The notes beneath the pieces were generated by a model, which worked only from the letters and a program-made list of their open reading frames with translations, did not search any database and had not been told where the DNA came from. The position numbers and the translations under genes are program-made. Positions 1 through 8,800 of a stretch of DNA of 18,393 nt are shown here, one piece after another. Every line of letters starts with the position of its first letter. The stretch's first letter is position 1. Source of the DNA: an uncultured Bacteroidales bacterium (GTDB lineage: Bacteria; Bacteroidota; Bacteroidia; Bacteroidales; Paludibacteraceae); the NCBI GenBank assembly GCA_937911235.1, contig CALDPN010000142.1, forward strand, positions 1-18,393, read 5' to 3'.

Positions 1-402
1 TCTGCAGCATACGCAGCACGTCACATTGCTAAAAATATGGTGGCAGCAGGTCTTGCTGACGAAGTACTAGTACAAGTAGCATACGCTATTGGTGTGGCAG
101 AGCCAATGAACCTTTATGTAAACACATACGGCACTGCAAAAGTAAATATGACCGACGGCGAAATAGCACAACAAATTTCTAAACTATTCGACCTACGTCC
201 AAAAGCAATAGAAGACAATTTGAAACTTAGAAACCCAATGTATGAAGAAACAGCTTCTTATGGTCACCTTGGTAGAACTCCAGAAGTGGTAACAAAAACC
301 TTCACCACATCAGACGGTGCAGTTATCACCAAAGAAGTAGAACTTTTCACATGGGAAAAACTAGACCGCGTTGCCGACATAAAATCTACCTTCGGATTGT
401 AA
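1..402 (+). CDS. metK: S-adenosylmethionine synthetase, C-terminal part (5' end outside window)
   Basis: This is the last 133 residues of MetK, which makes S-adenosylmethionine from methionine and ATP in the cytoplasm. The frame is open from base 1 (reading SAAYAARHIAKNMVAAG) and ends with TAA at 400-402, so the first base of the window lies inside the gene. The block AARHIAKNMVAAGLADEV followed by QVAYAIGVAEP is the conserved C-terminal segment of the family. The tail (MYEETASYGHLGR, then a WEKLD segment) also fits Bacteroidota MetK. The full enzyme is usually about 400-430 residues, so roughly two thirds is missing to the left. Transcription ends at the hairpin at 423-452, which is shared with the convergent epimerase gene. 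Identification is firm; nothing can be said about its start or promoter. Confidence 0.96.
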   Translation, partial: SAAYAARHIAKNMVAAGLADEVLVQVAYAIGVAEPMNLYVNTYGTAKVNMTDGEIAQQISKLFDLRPKAIEDNLKLRNPMYEETASYGHLGRTPEVVTKTFTTSDGAVITKEVELFTWEKLDRVADIKSTFGL

Positions 403-422
403 TATCAACCTCTTATAAAAAC

Positions 423-452
423 AAAAATGCAGACCACACGGTCTGCATTTTT
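423..452. terminator. Bidirectional intrinsic terminator between metK and the epimerase gene
   Basis: AAAAATGCAGACC (423-435) and GGTCTGCATTTTT (440-452) are perfect inverted repeats around the loop ACAC. There are T runs on the plus-strand 3' side and A runs (T on the other strand) on the left side. It lies 20 bases after the metK stop and directly abuts the stop codon of the convergent minus-strand gene (453-455), so it can end transcription from both sides. Confidence 0.92.
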
Positions 453-1943
453 TTATTGTGGAAAATCTCGATAAATCTCTGCTGTATATTCCTCTGTTTC
501 GTTCGCATCATGCAGCGGCGCCCACACTTGCGAGAAGAAAGGATTTACTTTTGCGATGTGATTGTAGCGCCATGGCATTGGAGTACAATCTGGGCACCAG
601 TGACCACCTTGAAGCACTAATACAGGCGACATTTCAAACTCATGACCATCGGCACATTGCCAACGAAGTGGAGTTCTGAAATCACCTTTTACCATAGTTT
701 CAGATAAGCATTTACCACCACGGAATGCAGCAGCCTGACGCATATCCTCTATAGTCCACTCTGCGCGTGGTTTAGACTCGTCGTAGCCGTGGTTGATATG
801 AACAGCCTCGTCTGTAGGGCGAGAAAGGTCCATATCTTTCCATTTGCGAGGTATCGCTGCCCATTTTTCTTTACTACCATAATATGCTGCAATACGCTCC
901 TGAATATTATTTTTAATCCAATATTGTGTACCCCAGAACTTCTTATTAGCCATGAAATACATAGCCCATTTAATGAAGATTGGAGGGCAGATTTTAGCTA
1001 AATGATAGTACCAAGGCACTTGTTTGCCAAGATAGTTTTTGAAGTATTCAGCCACTGGAATGTTGGCACGGAAGTGAAGATATTCTTCTAGTTTGTCTGA
1101 GTCTAAATACCATTGACCATGGAAGTTGCGAGTAACAAACCAATATGGTTCAAAGATTTTTTCTGGACGAGGGCAAGAAATAGTATCAAGCAGATAACAT
1201 TCAAACTCATAGTTTGTAAGACGATATTCTTTACCAGAACCAATATTGTAGAAGTTGCACCAGAATTCTGCAGGCACGTCGTCGGCGCACACATTTGCAA
1301 GTAGGCGACCAGAGTCTTCCACTGTGGCCCATTCTAGCATACCACGAAGTGGTACGTGGAACATAATTGGGTCGAAGTTCTTAAGAATAGCACCATAAAG
1401 GATACCACTTTGGCGAAGGCTCACCCAGTTTTTAATACCAGACTCAACAATAATTTTTTCTGCTTCTGTTTTAGATATTGCATAGTGGTCATACACACTT
1501 ATGCAGATAGGGTCACCAGTACGTCCCCAGTGAATAGGCTCGTTGCGGTCTGAAGTTTGAGCCACTGTACCAATGTAAACTACCTTGATTTCGTCTTTGT
1601 TTGGCTGAGCAAGCACAGCTTTTACAATGTTTTTGGCAGCCTCGGTATTGGTTTTAATAGTACGTTTTGGGAAGTAGTCTGCTTGTGGCGATACCATACC
1701 ACCCACGTGGAGCACTATGTCTGCACCAGTTACACATTTTAAAATGTCGTCGTAGTTTAAAAGGTCGCCCCAAACTATTTTTACCGCTTCCTCACCCTCA
1801 AGATAAGCCAACTTTTCTTTGTTAGCCTTGCTAGGACGAGCAAGCAACACTATATTATATAGGTCTTTCTTTTTAAGAAGTTCTGCTAAACCTGCTGCCC
1901 CCATATTGCCAGTGGCACCTGTTAAGAATACTGTCTTTTTCAT
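453..1943 (-). CDS. NAD-dependent epimerase/dehydratase (extended SDR) with C-terminal zinc-finger-like module
   Basis: The 496-residue product begins with a Rossmann dinucleotide-binding motif (GATGNMG, residues 9-15). It has the catalytic YxxxK of extended short-chain dehydrogenases (Y154, K158), and residues 1 to about 300 form that fold. The substrate cannot be read from sequence; family members act on nucleotide sugars, flavonoid-like alcohols or steroid-like substrates. Residues 300-395 are rich in Trp/Tyr and look helical. The tail (about 408-455) carries KCLS, WQC, GHEFE and HWCPDC, giving cysteines C412, C430, C450 and C453. This pattern resembles small treble-clef zinc fingers otherwise seen in nuclease- and phage-associated proteins. 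The ATG overlaps the mutS stop (ATGA, 1940-1943), so translation is probably coupled to mutS. The SDR call is firm; the zinc-finger call is an inference from the cysteine pattern. Confidence 0.85.
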   Translation of the reverse strand: MKKTVFLTGATGNMGAAGLAELLKKKDLYNIVLLARPSKANKEKLAYLEGEEAVKIVWGDLLNYDDILKCVTGADIVLHVGGMVSPQADYFPKRTIKTNTEAAKNIVKAVLAQPNKDEIKVVYIGTVAQTSDRNEPIHWGRTGDPICISVYDHYAISKTEAEKIIVESGIKNWVSLRQSGILYGAILKNFDPIMFHVPLRGMLEWATVEDSGRLLANVCADDVPAEFWCNFYNIGSGKEYRLTNYEFECYLLDTISCPRPEKIFEPYWFVTRNFHGQWYLDSDKLEEYLHFRANIPVAEYFKNYLGKQVPWYYHLAKICPPIFIKWAMYFMANKKFWGTQYWIKNNIQERIAAYYGSKEKWAAIPRKWKDMDLSRPTDEAVHINHGYDESKPRAEWTIEDMRQAAAFRGGKCLSETMVKGDFRTPLRWQCADGHEFEMSPVLVLQGGHWCPDCTPMPWRYNHIAKVNPFFSQVWAPLHDANETEEYTAEIYRDFPQ

Positions 1944-4558
1944 TTGCTTTTACCTGTTATAATTTTCTTTATTTCGTTTAGTTTGTTTAATGCATCAATA
2001 GGGGTAAGAGCGTTTATATCCACTCTTAAAATTTCGTCACGCACTTGGCTAAGCACAGGGTCGTCTAGCTGGAACAGACTAAGTTGATAACCAGAACGTG
2101 TTTCTGCTATATTATCTAGTTTTTTAGATACTGTTTTGTGTGTACTTTCGCCCTCTAGGTCTGCCAAAACCTTGTTTGCACGCTCCACCACGCTCTTTGG
2201 CATGCCAGCAAGTTTTGCCACGTGAATACCAAAACTGTGTTCGCTACCGCCAGGGGTAAGTTTTCGAAGGAAAATAACTTTGCCGTTTACCTCTTGCACA
2301 GACACATTGAAGTTTCTAATGCGAGAGAAACTGTTTTTCATCTCGTTTAACTCGTGATAGTGAGTAGCAAACAGTGTACGAGCAGAAGCCGATGGGTGTT
2401 CGTGAATGTATTCCACTATAGACCACGCAATAGAGATGCCGTCGTATGTGCTAGTACCACGACCAAGCTCGTCAAACAGCACCAAACTACGATTTGTCAT
2501 ATTATTTAGAATACTTGCAGCCTCGTTCATTTCCACCATAAAGGTACTTTCACCCATAGAAATATTGTCGCCAGCACCCACACGGGTAAAGATTTTGTCC
2601 ACCATACCCACTTTTGCAGAAGCAGCAGGCACATAACAACCTATCTGTGCCATAAGCACTATAAGTGCAGTTTGGCGAAGCAGCGCAGACTTACCAGCCA
2701 TATTTGGACCAGTAATCATTATAATTTGTTGCTGCTGTGTGTCTAAATACAAATCGTTGGCGATATATTGTTCACCCACAGGCAGTTGACGTTCAATCAC
2801 TGGGTGACGTCCTTCTTTAATATCAAGCACATCGCTATCTTCCACTGCAGGACGATTGTAGCCATAACGAGCAGAAATGGAAGCAAAGTTTGAAAGCACG
2901 TCTAACTTACTAAGTATCTCTGCATTTTTTTGAAGAGGTCGGATATAACCTCCAAGTTCCTCTACAAGAGACATATAAAGGCGAGTTTCGATAGAAAGAA
3001 TTCTTTCCTCTGCACCCAAAATCTTGTCTTCGTATTCCTTAAGTTCTGGAGTAATAAAACGTTCTGCGTTAGCAAGAGTTTGTTTTCTAATCCACTCCGC
3101 TGGCACATTATCTTTGTGCATATTTCTCACCTCAATGTAGTAACCAAACACGTTGTTGTAACCTATCTTAAGGCTAGAAATACCAGTATTTTCTATTTCA
3201 CGTTGTTGCATTTTTAGCAAGTAATCCTTGCCAGAAAACGCTAATGAACGATATTCATCAAGCTCTGCATCCACACCCTCACGTATCACTCTGCCACGGT
3301 TCACAGCCACAGGAGGGTCTATCTCCACCCAAGAATGAATTTTTTCTTTTATTTCGGTGAGCGAAGCAAGTTCTTCGCCAAGTTTAATAAGTTCTTCTGA
3401 AGAAGACGAAATAAGCAGACTTTGAATTTGTTCTATTGCATTAAGTGCCACTTTAAGCTGCACCACCTCGCGTGGATTTACCCTCAAAACTGCTATTTTA
3501 GAAACCAAACGTTCCAAGTCGCCCACATCAGAAAGCAAAGAAAGAATGTTTTCCTTAATTTCAGGTTCTCTAAAGAAAGAATCCACTACATTTAAACGTG
3601 CGTTTATAGCTTCCACATCTTTAAGTGGGAACGCCACGAAGCGGCGAAGAAGACGAGCACCCATAGCAGTGCGAGTATCGTCTAGCACATCCACCAAAGA
3701 CTTTCCATCGCCATATCCAGTAGAGAAAAGCTCTAGATTGCGAATAGTAAACTTGTCGAGCCAAACAAAGTTTTCTGAGTGAATACGAGAAATTTGTGTA
3801 ATATGACTTGTTTGGAAGTGTTGTGTTTGGTCTAGATAGAAAAGCACAGCACCCGCCGCCACAATAGCATCGTTTAATTCGTTAATACCAAAGCCCTTAA
3901 GGGTAGAAACTTCAAACTGTTTAAGCAGACGTTTTTGAGCAGAATCTAGCGAAAACACCCAGTCTTCCATGGTGAAAGTAGATGTTTTGCCATCGTATAG
4001 TTTGTAGAAACTCTCGTTTTTGCCACGCTCAAAAAGTATTTCCTTAGGAGCAAAACTGCTAAGAAGTTTTGACACATACTCCGCAGTACCTTGCCCTGCC
4101 AAGAATTCGCCAGTAGAAATATCTAAAAATGCCACACCCACACTTGTTTTATTGAAGTGCACTGCAGCAAGAAAAGTATTTTGTTTAAAATCTAGAAGAT
4201 TGTCGTTGTAAGACACCCCCGGAGTAACAAGCTCGGTGATGCCACGTTTCACTAGTTTAGTTTTAGAAAGTTTAGGGTCCTCAAGCTGATCACAGATAGC
4301 CACACGATAACCAGCACGTACCAGTTTTGGCAAGTAATTATCCAGAGCATGAAATGGGAAACCAGCCATATAAATGGCATTTTCGGTACCCTTCCCGCGT
4401 TGGGTAAGTGTTATGCCTAGCACCTGCGACGCTAAAAGTGCATCGTCGCAATAGGTTTCATAAAAGTCTCCACAACGATAAAGCAAAATTGCATCTGGAT
4501 TTTGGTTCTTCATTTCGAAGAAATGCCTCATCATTGGGGTATCTATCTGTTTAGACAT
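1940..4558 (-). CDS. mutS: DNA mismatch repair protein MutS
   Basis: MutS recognises mismatches and small loops in newly replicated DNA and recruits MutL. The 872-residue product matches the usual length. The N-terminal mismatch-reading motif F-x-E is present (F32, E34, in GDFYETY), so this is the MutS1 type rather than MutS2. The C-terminal ABC-type ATPase has Walker A GPNMAGKS (617-624), the signature region around GDNISMGESTF (664-674), Walker B ending in D696-E697 (LFDELGRGTS) and the FATHYHEL switch. Walker A has Ala where E. coli has Gly, which is common outside proteobacteria. The ATG at 4558 is preceded by a TATCTTTG promoter box about 45 bases upstream. The stop overlaps the start of the downstream epimerase gene by four bases, making a two-gene operon. 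Confidence 0.98.
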   Translation of the reverse strand: MSKQIDTPMMRHFFEMKNQNPDAILLYRCGDFYETYCDDALLASQVLGITLTQRGKGTENAIYMAGFPFHALDNYLPKLVRAGYRVAICDQLEDPKLSKTKLVKRGITELVTPGVSYNDNLLDFKQNTFLAAVHFNKTSVGVAFLDISTGEFLAGQGTAEYVSKLLSSFAPKEILFERGKNESFYKLYDGKTSTFTMEDWVFSLDSAQKRLLKQFEVSTLKGFGINELNDAIVAAGAVLFYLDQTQHFQTSHITQISRIHSENFVWLDKFTIRNLELFSTGYGDGKSLVDVLDDTRTAMGARLLRRFVAFPLKDVEAINARLNVVDSFFREPEIKENILSLLSDVGDLERLVSKIAVLRVNPREVVQLKVALNAIEQIQSLLISSSSEELIKLGEELASLTEIKEKIHSWVEIDPPVAVNRGRVIREGVDAELDEYRSLAFSGKDYLLKMQQREIENTGISSLKIGYNNVFGYYIEVRNMHKDNVPAEWIRKQTLANAERFITPELKEYEDKILGAEERILSIETRLYMSLVEELGGYIRPLQKNAEILSKLDVLSNFASISARYGYNRPAVEDSDVLDIKEGRHPVIERQLPVGEQYIANDLYLDTQQQQIIMITGPNMAGKSALLRQTALIVLMAQIGCYVPAASAKVGMVDKIFTRVGAGDNISMGESTFMVEMNEAASILNNMTNRSLVLFDELGRGTSTYDGISIAWSIVEYIHEHPSASARTLFATHYHELNEMKNSFSRIRNFNVSVQEVNGKVIFLRKLTPGGSEHSFGIHVAKLAGMPKSVVERANKVLADLEGESTHKTVSKKLDNIAETRSGYQLSLFQLDDPVLSQVRDEILRVDINALTPIDALNKLNEIKKIITGKSK

Positions 4559-4601
4559 CAGTCGTTTATTTTTTATACGTTAGTTTTATTACTCAAAAGT
4601 T

Positions 4602-4609
4602 CAAAGATA
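4602..4609 (-). promoter_or_regulatory. Predicted mutS promoter, -7 box TATCTTTG
   Basis: On the minus strand TATCTTTG matches the Bacteroidota primary-sigma -7 consensus TAnnTTTG exactly. It lies 43 bases before the mutS ATG, giving a predicted leader of about 40 bases. No clear TTG -33 element is visible at the expected distance, so the call rests on the -7 box and position. Confidence 0.6.
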
Positions 4610-4811
4610 CTAAATTAAAATGTAGAATTAACATTTTGCCTATTTATTTTTTCAACAAAGCGCAGTTTTTCTATTGATATCTCTTTACCACCCCCCCTTT
4701 GCTGCAAACACGCTGCAAATCACTTTTTTATATAATTTCATAACTTTTTTAAAGAAAAACAAAGGAAAACACAATATTTTAGGCTGTTTTTCTGTTAATT
4801 AGGTGATAATA

Positions 4812-4844
4812 TTGTTATTATTTGCAAAAAAAGTAGTAATTTTG
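4812..4844 (+). promoter_or_regulatory. Predicted promoter of the T9SS substrate gene
   Basis: TAATTTTG at 4837-4844 matches TAnnTTTG. A TTG at 4812-4814 lies 22 bases before it, slightly longer than the usual 19-21. The predicted transcription start near 4850 would put the hairpin at 4853-4869 at the extreme 5' end of the mRNA. Confidence 0.55.
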
Positions 4845-4852
4845 CGCGAATA

Positions 4853-4869
4853 TTGGCGTTTACTGCCAA
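4853..4869 (+). promoter_or_regulatory. Short hairpin at the predicted 5' end of the T9SS substrate mRNA
   Basis: TTGGC (4853-4857) and GCCAA (4865-4869) pair around a 7-base loop. It begins a few bases after the predicted start of transcription and about 40 bases before the ATG at 4909. A 5'-end stem can protect an mRNA, but five pairs may arise by chance. Confidence 0.35.
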
Positions 4870-4908
4870 CGTTTGAAAACCTATTTTGTAAACCTTAAAC
4901 TAAAAACT

Positions 4909-7900
4909 ATGATAAAAAGAGCATCAACTATTCTCTTAACACTATTCTTATTACTTACTTCTGCACAAGTGTGGGGTGCAGCAGTCGAAATGAATCCCGC
5001 AGGTCATACAAACTTTAAGGTTAATGGAGCCACTTCGTTAACAGATGTTCAGATACTAAACCCTACAGCAGAATCTACAATGACAAGTTGTAAATACACA
5101 ATCAGTAGCGCTGGTTTAAAAATTACTACAGAAAAAGGTGAAGGTAAAATTACATATTCATTCTCAGGGGTTTCTTCATCTGCTCCTTCTAACAAATGTG
5201 AAATAACATTGATATTAGGCAGAAGCACTAATGCAAAATATAGAATTGTGCCAGTTAAATCTAATGGAGACTGGGACTATTCTATGGGTTATGATTACCA
5301 TGGTAGTGGCACAAAACTCATAACTACATACGCTAATGGTACTACAGCTAAATTTAGAATTGACTTAGACAATAACGGCGAAACATTTGTTATAGAAGAA
5401 ATTAAAATTAAATGCTATATTGACCAACAAATTATTTCTTCAAATGGCAAAGACATTTGTAAAGGTGAAGAAACTACTTTTACTGCCGCTGGCATAAGTG
5501 GTGGCAATAGTATTATTTGGAAAGACGGCACCAAAGAGATCGGTAGAGGTCAAAGCATCATTTATGCTCCTACCGAAGAAAAAGGCACAATCACAGCCGG
5601 AAGCCTTACTTTCCCATACACCACAAAACTTTGTTGCTCTCTAACAGCGGAAACCGAAACAGCATTTAGCGAGAATTTTAATACTAGTAAAAAAAATCCT
5701 ACATTATCTCAAATTAACCCAGGAGCATATTCTAGTAGTTCATATTCTCACTTCTCTGGAAGTGGAAACCTTGGTAAAAACGAATATGCTATTGTACATG
5801 GTACATCAGAAGCTGGTCAATGGTGGAAAAATCCAGAAACATTTGCATACGTACCAGATGACAAAACCGGCACCTCTACCGATAAATTCCTATTTATCAA
5901 CTGCGATGTTGTACGAGAAGAGATGTTTATCTATCGTATAAATAAACAGTTTTGCCCAAAAACAAATTACGAATTCACTGCTCGCATTGCCAATGTATGT
6001 AACGAAGAAAAAACACCAGTAAATGTCAAATTATCTGTTTATGGTTATTCTTCATTCGCTGATTTTAACAATTCTTCAAAAAATGGTGATCATATTAAAT
6101 CATATGAATCAGGAAATTTGGGTGCAAATTCTGGATGGCAACTAGCAAGACTAAATTTCTACTCTGGCAATTACGAATACTTTAGAATTTCTATAAGCAA
6201 CAACGTTGCAAATGCAGATATTATTTTGGATAAAACAAGTGGAGAAGTAGTAGGTAACGACTTAGGTATTGATGATATCGAGTTTAAAGTTTGTAAGCCA
6301 AGGGTAATGGTTTATGCTGACAATGCTTTAAAAACTAATACTCTGGAAGTGTGTGACAATGCTGACCAAACCATTTCATTGTATGCAGGTAACGCATTAG
6401 ACAACTATTCATCTTACATGGACGATACATGGTTCGTACTACAAGAAGCTAAAGAAGGCAGTAATTTATCAGATGACAAAAGCTGGACTAACGTGAAGGA
6501 TAAAGATGGTAATACCATAAACGCTAAAAAATTTACTGCTGTTGGTGAATTTACTGAGGTTTTAGTAAAAAAAGATCAAGGTGAAACTTATTATCGTGCA
6601 ATTGTAGCATCTGACGAACAAGTTGCCAATGATGTCGCTAGCGGCAAGACCCCAACTGGTTGTAGCGTAGCATATGGAAAAACAATAAAGACAGACGACT
6701 ACGCACTACTAACCATTTCATGTAAGAATAAAAGTATTGCTCCTACTCTTAAGGACTATAAAGAATGTCCTACAACAGATGGAAAATTAGACCTATATAC
6801 TCGTATTACTGCTATTACACTAGTTGATGGCACAAAAGATGGCACAAAAATCGACTTGTCTAATAAAACTGTAGCTGAAAAGAAAACTGAAATAGCAAAA
6901 CATGGTGAAATTAAATGGTACAAAGGAAACTCTACTACTCCATTAACTGATGCAGAAACAATTGTAGATTTACCTTCTTCTGCAGATGTTGCAGACATTT
7001 ACAACGCAACATTCACACAAAAACCTACTGCTATTACAACATACGAAGCTAGTAGCGAAGCTAGCGTTAAAGTAGAAATTAAAAAAACTATTGAAGTAAC
7101 AGTTTCTCCAGAAGAAATTGAAGGTTGCTTAAGTGAAATTAGTAAAGATCCAGCAGGTCGTACATTCTATGTGACAAAAGTAAATCCAGTAGCATCTCCT
7201 GCTACAGATTACACCTATACTTGGAAAAATGTAAAAACAGATGGAACAGAAGACGCTACTCCACTTAAATCTGGAGATGAAAACTTCTATTCCATACCTT
7301 CAGAAGCAGGCTCTGGTACTATTAAACTTTATGTAGAATCTAAAACTACAGCTGCATGTCCTAGTGTTGCAAAAGAACTTACATATAATATTGCAGACAA
7401 TCCAAACTTTGATTGCTCTATAAGTGTTCCTTGTAACTCTCAATTATCAACAACAGGAATCGTAATCAACCTAACTAATATTTCTGGAAGTACAGCTCTT
7501 ACTATCAAACGAGATGGTACAGAAATTAAAAGCGAGACCTTAACTGCAGGATCTACCACTTATACACACACAGATACAAATGTGGCAGCTACAGCAACTA
7601 GTGTGAAATACGAAGTAATATTGGGAACAGGTTCATGTTATAAGGATTTTAAAGAAACATACAATATATCTGCAGTAAACCAATTCAGTCTAACTTCTAA
7701 CGCAACAGATATTAAAGAATCTGACAAAGAGATAGAATATCATATTTGTGAAGGTACAGAAAGTACTCCAAACACAGTAACTGTTACTGCTGGATATGAA
7801 TTAAAACCGGGCGAATTATTTGAATGGTACGTAAATGATGTAAAAGATGAAGCTGCAGATGGTAATGATAAGAACTATACACTTACAGGATTGACTGAAG

Positions 7901-8748
7901 AAACCAAATTCAAAGCTGTAATTGTGGCAGAAGCAGGTGCAGTGACCTGTGGCGGCGAAGCAGAAATTACAATTTATGTTGATAAAAAACCTATTGTAAC
8001 AGTAGAAGACAAGACTATATGTTTAGGTGAAAGCACATCATTTACAGCAAGTAATGTAAATTATGATTCTTACCAATGGACACCTACAGACTTCCTTTCT
8101 AATCCAGATAAGGCAACTACAAGTGTAAATAAACCAACAGGAAGTAAAACATATTCTCTAAAAGTGGTGGACGGTGTTTGTTTTACACTTGTTGAAAATA
8201 TCAAACTTACCGTGAACCCACTACCTACTATTAATAGTGTAGATGTTCAGACAGAAGATAATGGAGAAAGAAATATTACTATCATAGCAGATGGAGAGGA
8301 ACCATTTACATATTCATTAGATAATGTAAATTTTGATGGACCAGAAGAAATAATTAATAAAGTATCTATAGGCTGGAATCTTCTATATTTAAAAGATGGA
8401 TATGGATGTAAAGATACATTAGCATTTAAAATTGATCCTATAGAGATTATACCTGATAAATACTTTACACCAAATGGTGATAACAATCATGAGGAATGGA
8501 CAGTGAAAAACCTTAATACTTATGATTCTTACATTGTAGAAATTTTTGACCGTTATGGCAAACGCCTATTTGTTCAACGAGTTGGTAGCTTTAGCTCTAC
8601 AGGAAAATCTGATGTTACTGGCGACGAATTTAAAGGTTGGGATGGTATATACAATGGACACCCTATGCCAAGTGATGACTATTGGTATTTAATCACAGTA
8701 GAAGAGATTAGAAAACAATACACTGGTCACTTTACACTAAAACGCTAA
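4909..8748 (+). CDS. Secreted multidomain protein with T9SS type B (gliding-motility-type) C-terminal sorting domain
   Basis: From the ATG at 4909 the product is 1279 residues. That start is chosen over an in-frame TTG at 4873 because it opens directly with a signal peptide (Lys/Arg, a Leu-rich core, cleavage near residues 22-25). A first Ig/PKD-like module with ICKGEETTFTA lies near residue 182. A beta-sandwich (jelly-roll-like) region spans about 245-465 and closes with GNDLGIDDIEF. Several Ig-like segments follow, including ICLGESTSFTA near 1036. The last 100 residues (YFTPNGDNN, IFDRYGKRLF, GWDGIYNGHPMPSDDYWY, GHFTLKR) are the type B sorting signal that directs export through the type IX system to the cell surface. 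It is likely an adhesin or other surface protein; no catalytic motif was recognised. The next gene encodes a PorP/SprF-like protein, its probable partner. Confidence 0.88.
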   Translation: MIKRASTILLTLFLLLTSAQVWGAAVEMNPAGHTNFKVNGATSLTDVQILNPTAESTMTSCKYTISSAGLKITTEKGEGKITYSFSGVSSSAPSNKCEITLILGRSTNAKYRIVPVKSNGDWDYSMGYDYHGSGTKLITTYANGTTAKFRIDLDNNGETFVIEEIKIKCYIDQQIISSNGKDICKGEETTFTAAGISGGNSIIWKDGTKEIGRGQSIIYAPTEEKGTITAGSLTFPYTTKLCCSLTAETETAFSENFNTSKKNPTLSQINPGAYSSSSYSHFSGSGNLGKNEYAIVHGTSEAGQWWKNPETFAYVPDDKTGTSTDKFLFINCDVVREEMFIYRINKQFCPKTNYEFTARIANVCNEEKTPVNVKLSVYGYSSFADFNNSSKNGDHIKSYESGNLGANSGWQLARLNFYSGNYEYFRISISNNVANADIILDKTSGEVVGNDLGIDDIEFKVCKPRVMVYADNALKTNTLEVCDNADQTISLYAGNALDNYSSYMDDTWFVLQEAKEGSNLSDDKSWTNVKDKDGNTINAKKFTAVGEFTEVLVKKDQGETYYRAIVASDEQVANDVASGKTPTGCSVAYGKTIKTDDYALLTISCKNKSIAPTLKDYKECPTTDGKLDLYTRITAITLVDGTKDGTKIDLSNKTVAEKKTEIAKHGEIKWYKGNSTTPLTDAETIVDLPSSADVADIYNATFTQKPTAITTYEASSEASVKVEIKKTIEVTVSPEEIEGCLSEISKDPAGRTFYVTKVNPVASPATDYTYTWKNVKTDGTEDATPLKSGDENFYSIPSEAGSGTIKLYVESKTTAACPSVAKELTYNIADNPNFDCSISVPCNSQLSTTGIVINLTNISGSTALTIKRDGTEIKSETLTAGSTTYTHTDTNVAATATSVKYEVILGTGSCYKDFKETYNISAVNQFSLTSNATDIKESDKEIEYHICEGTESTPNTVTVTAGYELKPGELFEWYVNDVKDEAADGNDKNYTLTGLTEETKFKAVIVAEAGAVTCGGEAEITIYVDKKPIVTVEDKTICLGESTSFTASNVNYDSYQWTPTDFLSNPDKATTSVNKPTGSKTYSLKVVDGVCFTLVENIKLTVNPLPTINSVDVQTEDNGERNITIIADGEEPFTYSLDNVNFDGPEEIINKVSIGWNLLYLKDGYGCKDTLAFKIDPIEIIPDKYFTPNGDNNHEEWTVKNLNTYDSYIVEIFDRYGKRLFVQRVGSFSSTGKSDVTGDEFKGWDGIYNGHPMPSDDYWYLITVEEIRKQYTGHFTLKR
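6826..6849 (+). repeat. 12-base perfect tandem duplication inside the secreted-protein gene
   Basis: GATGGCACAAAA occurs twice in direct succession, coding DGTKDGTK in a loop-like segment. It keeps the reading frame and looks like a slippage duplication. Confidence 0.85.
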
Positions 8749-8788
8749 CTAAACCGTGATAAAACATACTGAATTAAATAAAAAACCT

Positions 8789-8796
8789 TATATTTG
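8789..8796 (+). promoter_or_regulatory. Possible promoter box immediately before the PorP/SprF gene
   Basis: TATATTTG matches TAnnTTTG and ends four bases before the ATG at 8801. Transcription would then begin almost at the start codon, giving a leaderless mRNA. No TTG -33 element is visible, and the gene could instead be read only through from the upstream gene, whose stop is 52 bases before. Confidence 0.35.
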
Positions 8797-8800
8797 CACT

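Larger units (their letters stand above)
4559..4908. other. Divergent intergenic region between mutS and the T9SS substrate gene
   Basis: This stretch of 350 bases has no credible gene. It is very AT-rich and holds the mutS promoter box (4602-4609, minus strand) and the promoter box of the secreted-protein gene (4837-4844, plus strand). It also holds a C7 run (4691-4697), two adjacent GCTGCAAA repeats (4701-4723) and a leader hairpin (4853-4869). An in-frame TTG at 4873 would add 12 residues before the secreted protein's signal peptide and is not favoured as the start. Confidence 0.8.

Noticed and set aside
4873..4908. In-frame TTG start that would lengthen the T9SS substrate by 12 residues
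   Set aside because: It would put extra residues before a well-formed signal peptide starting at the ATG 4909, and it falls just after the leader hairpin.
8756..8800. In-frame GTG start for the PorP/SprF protein
   Set aside because: The signal peptide begins cleanly at ATG 8801; the extra 15 residues have no family support.
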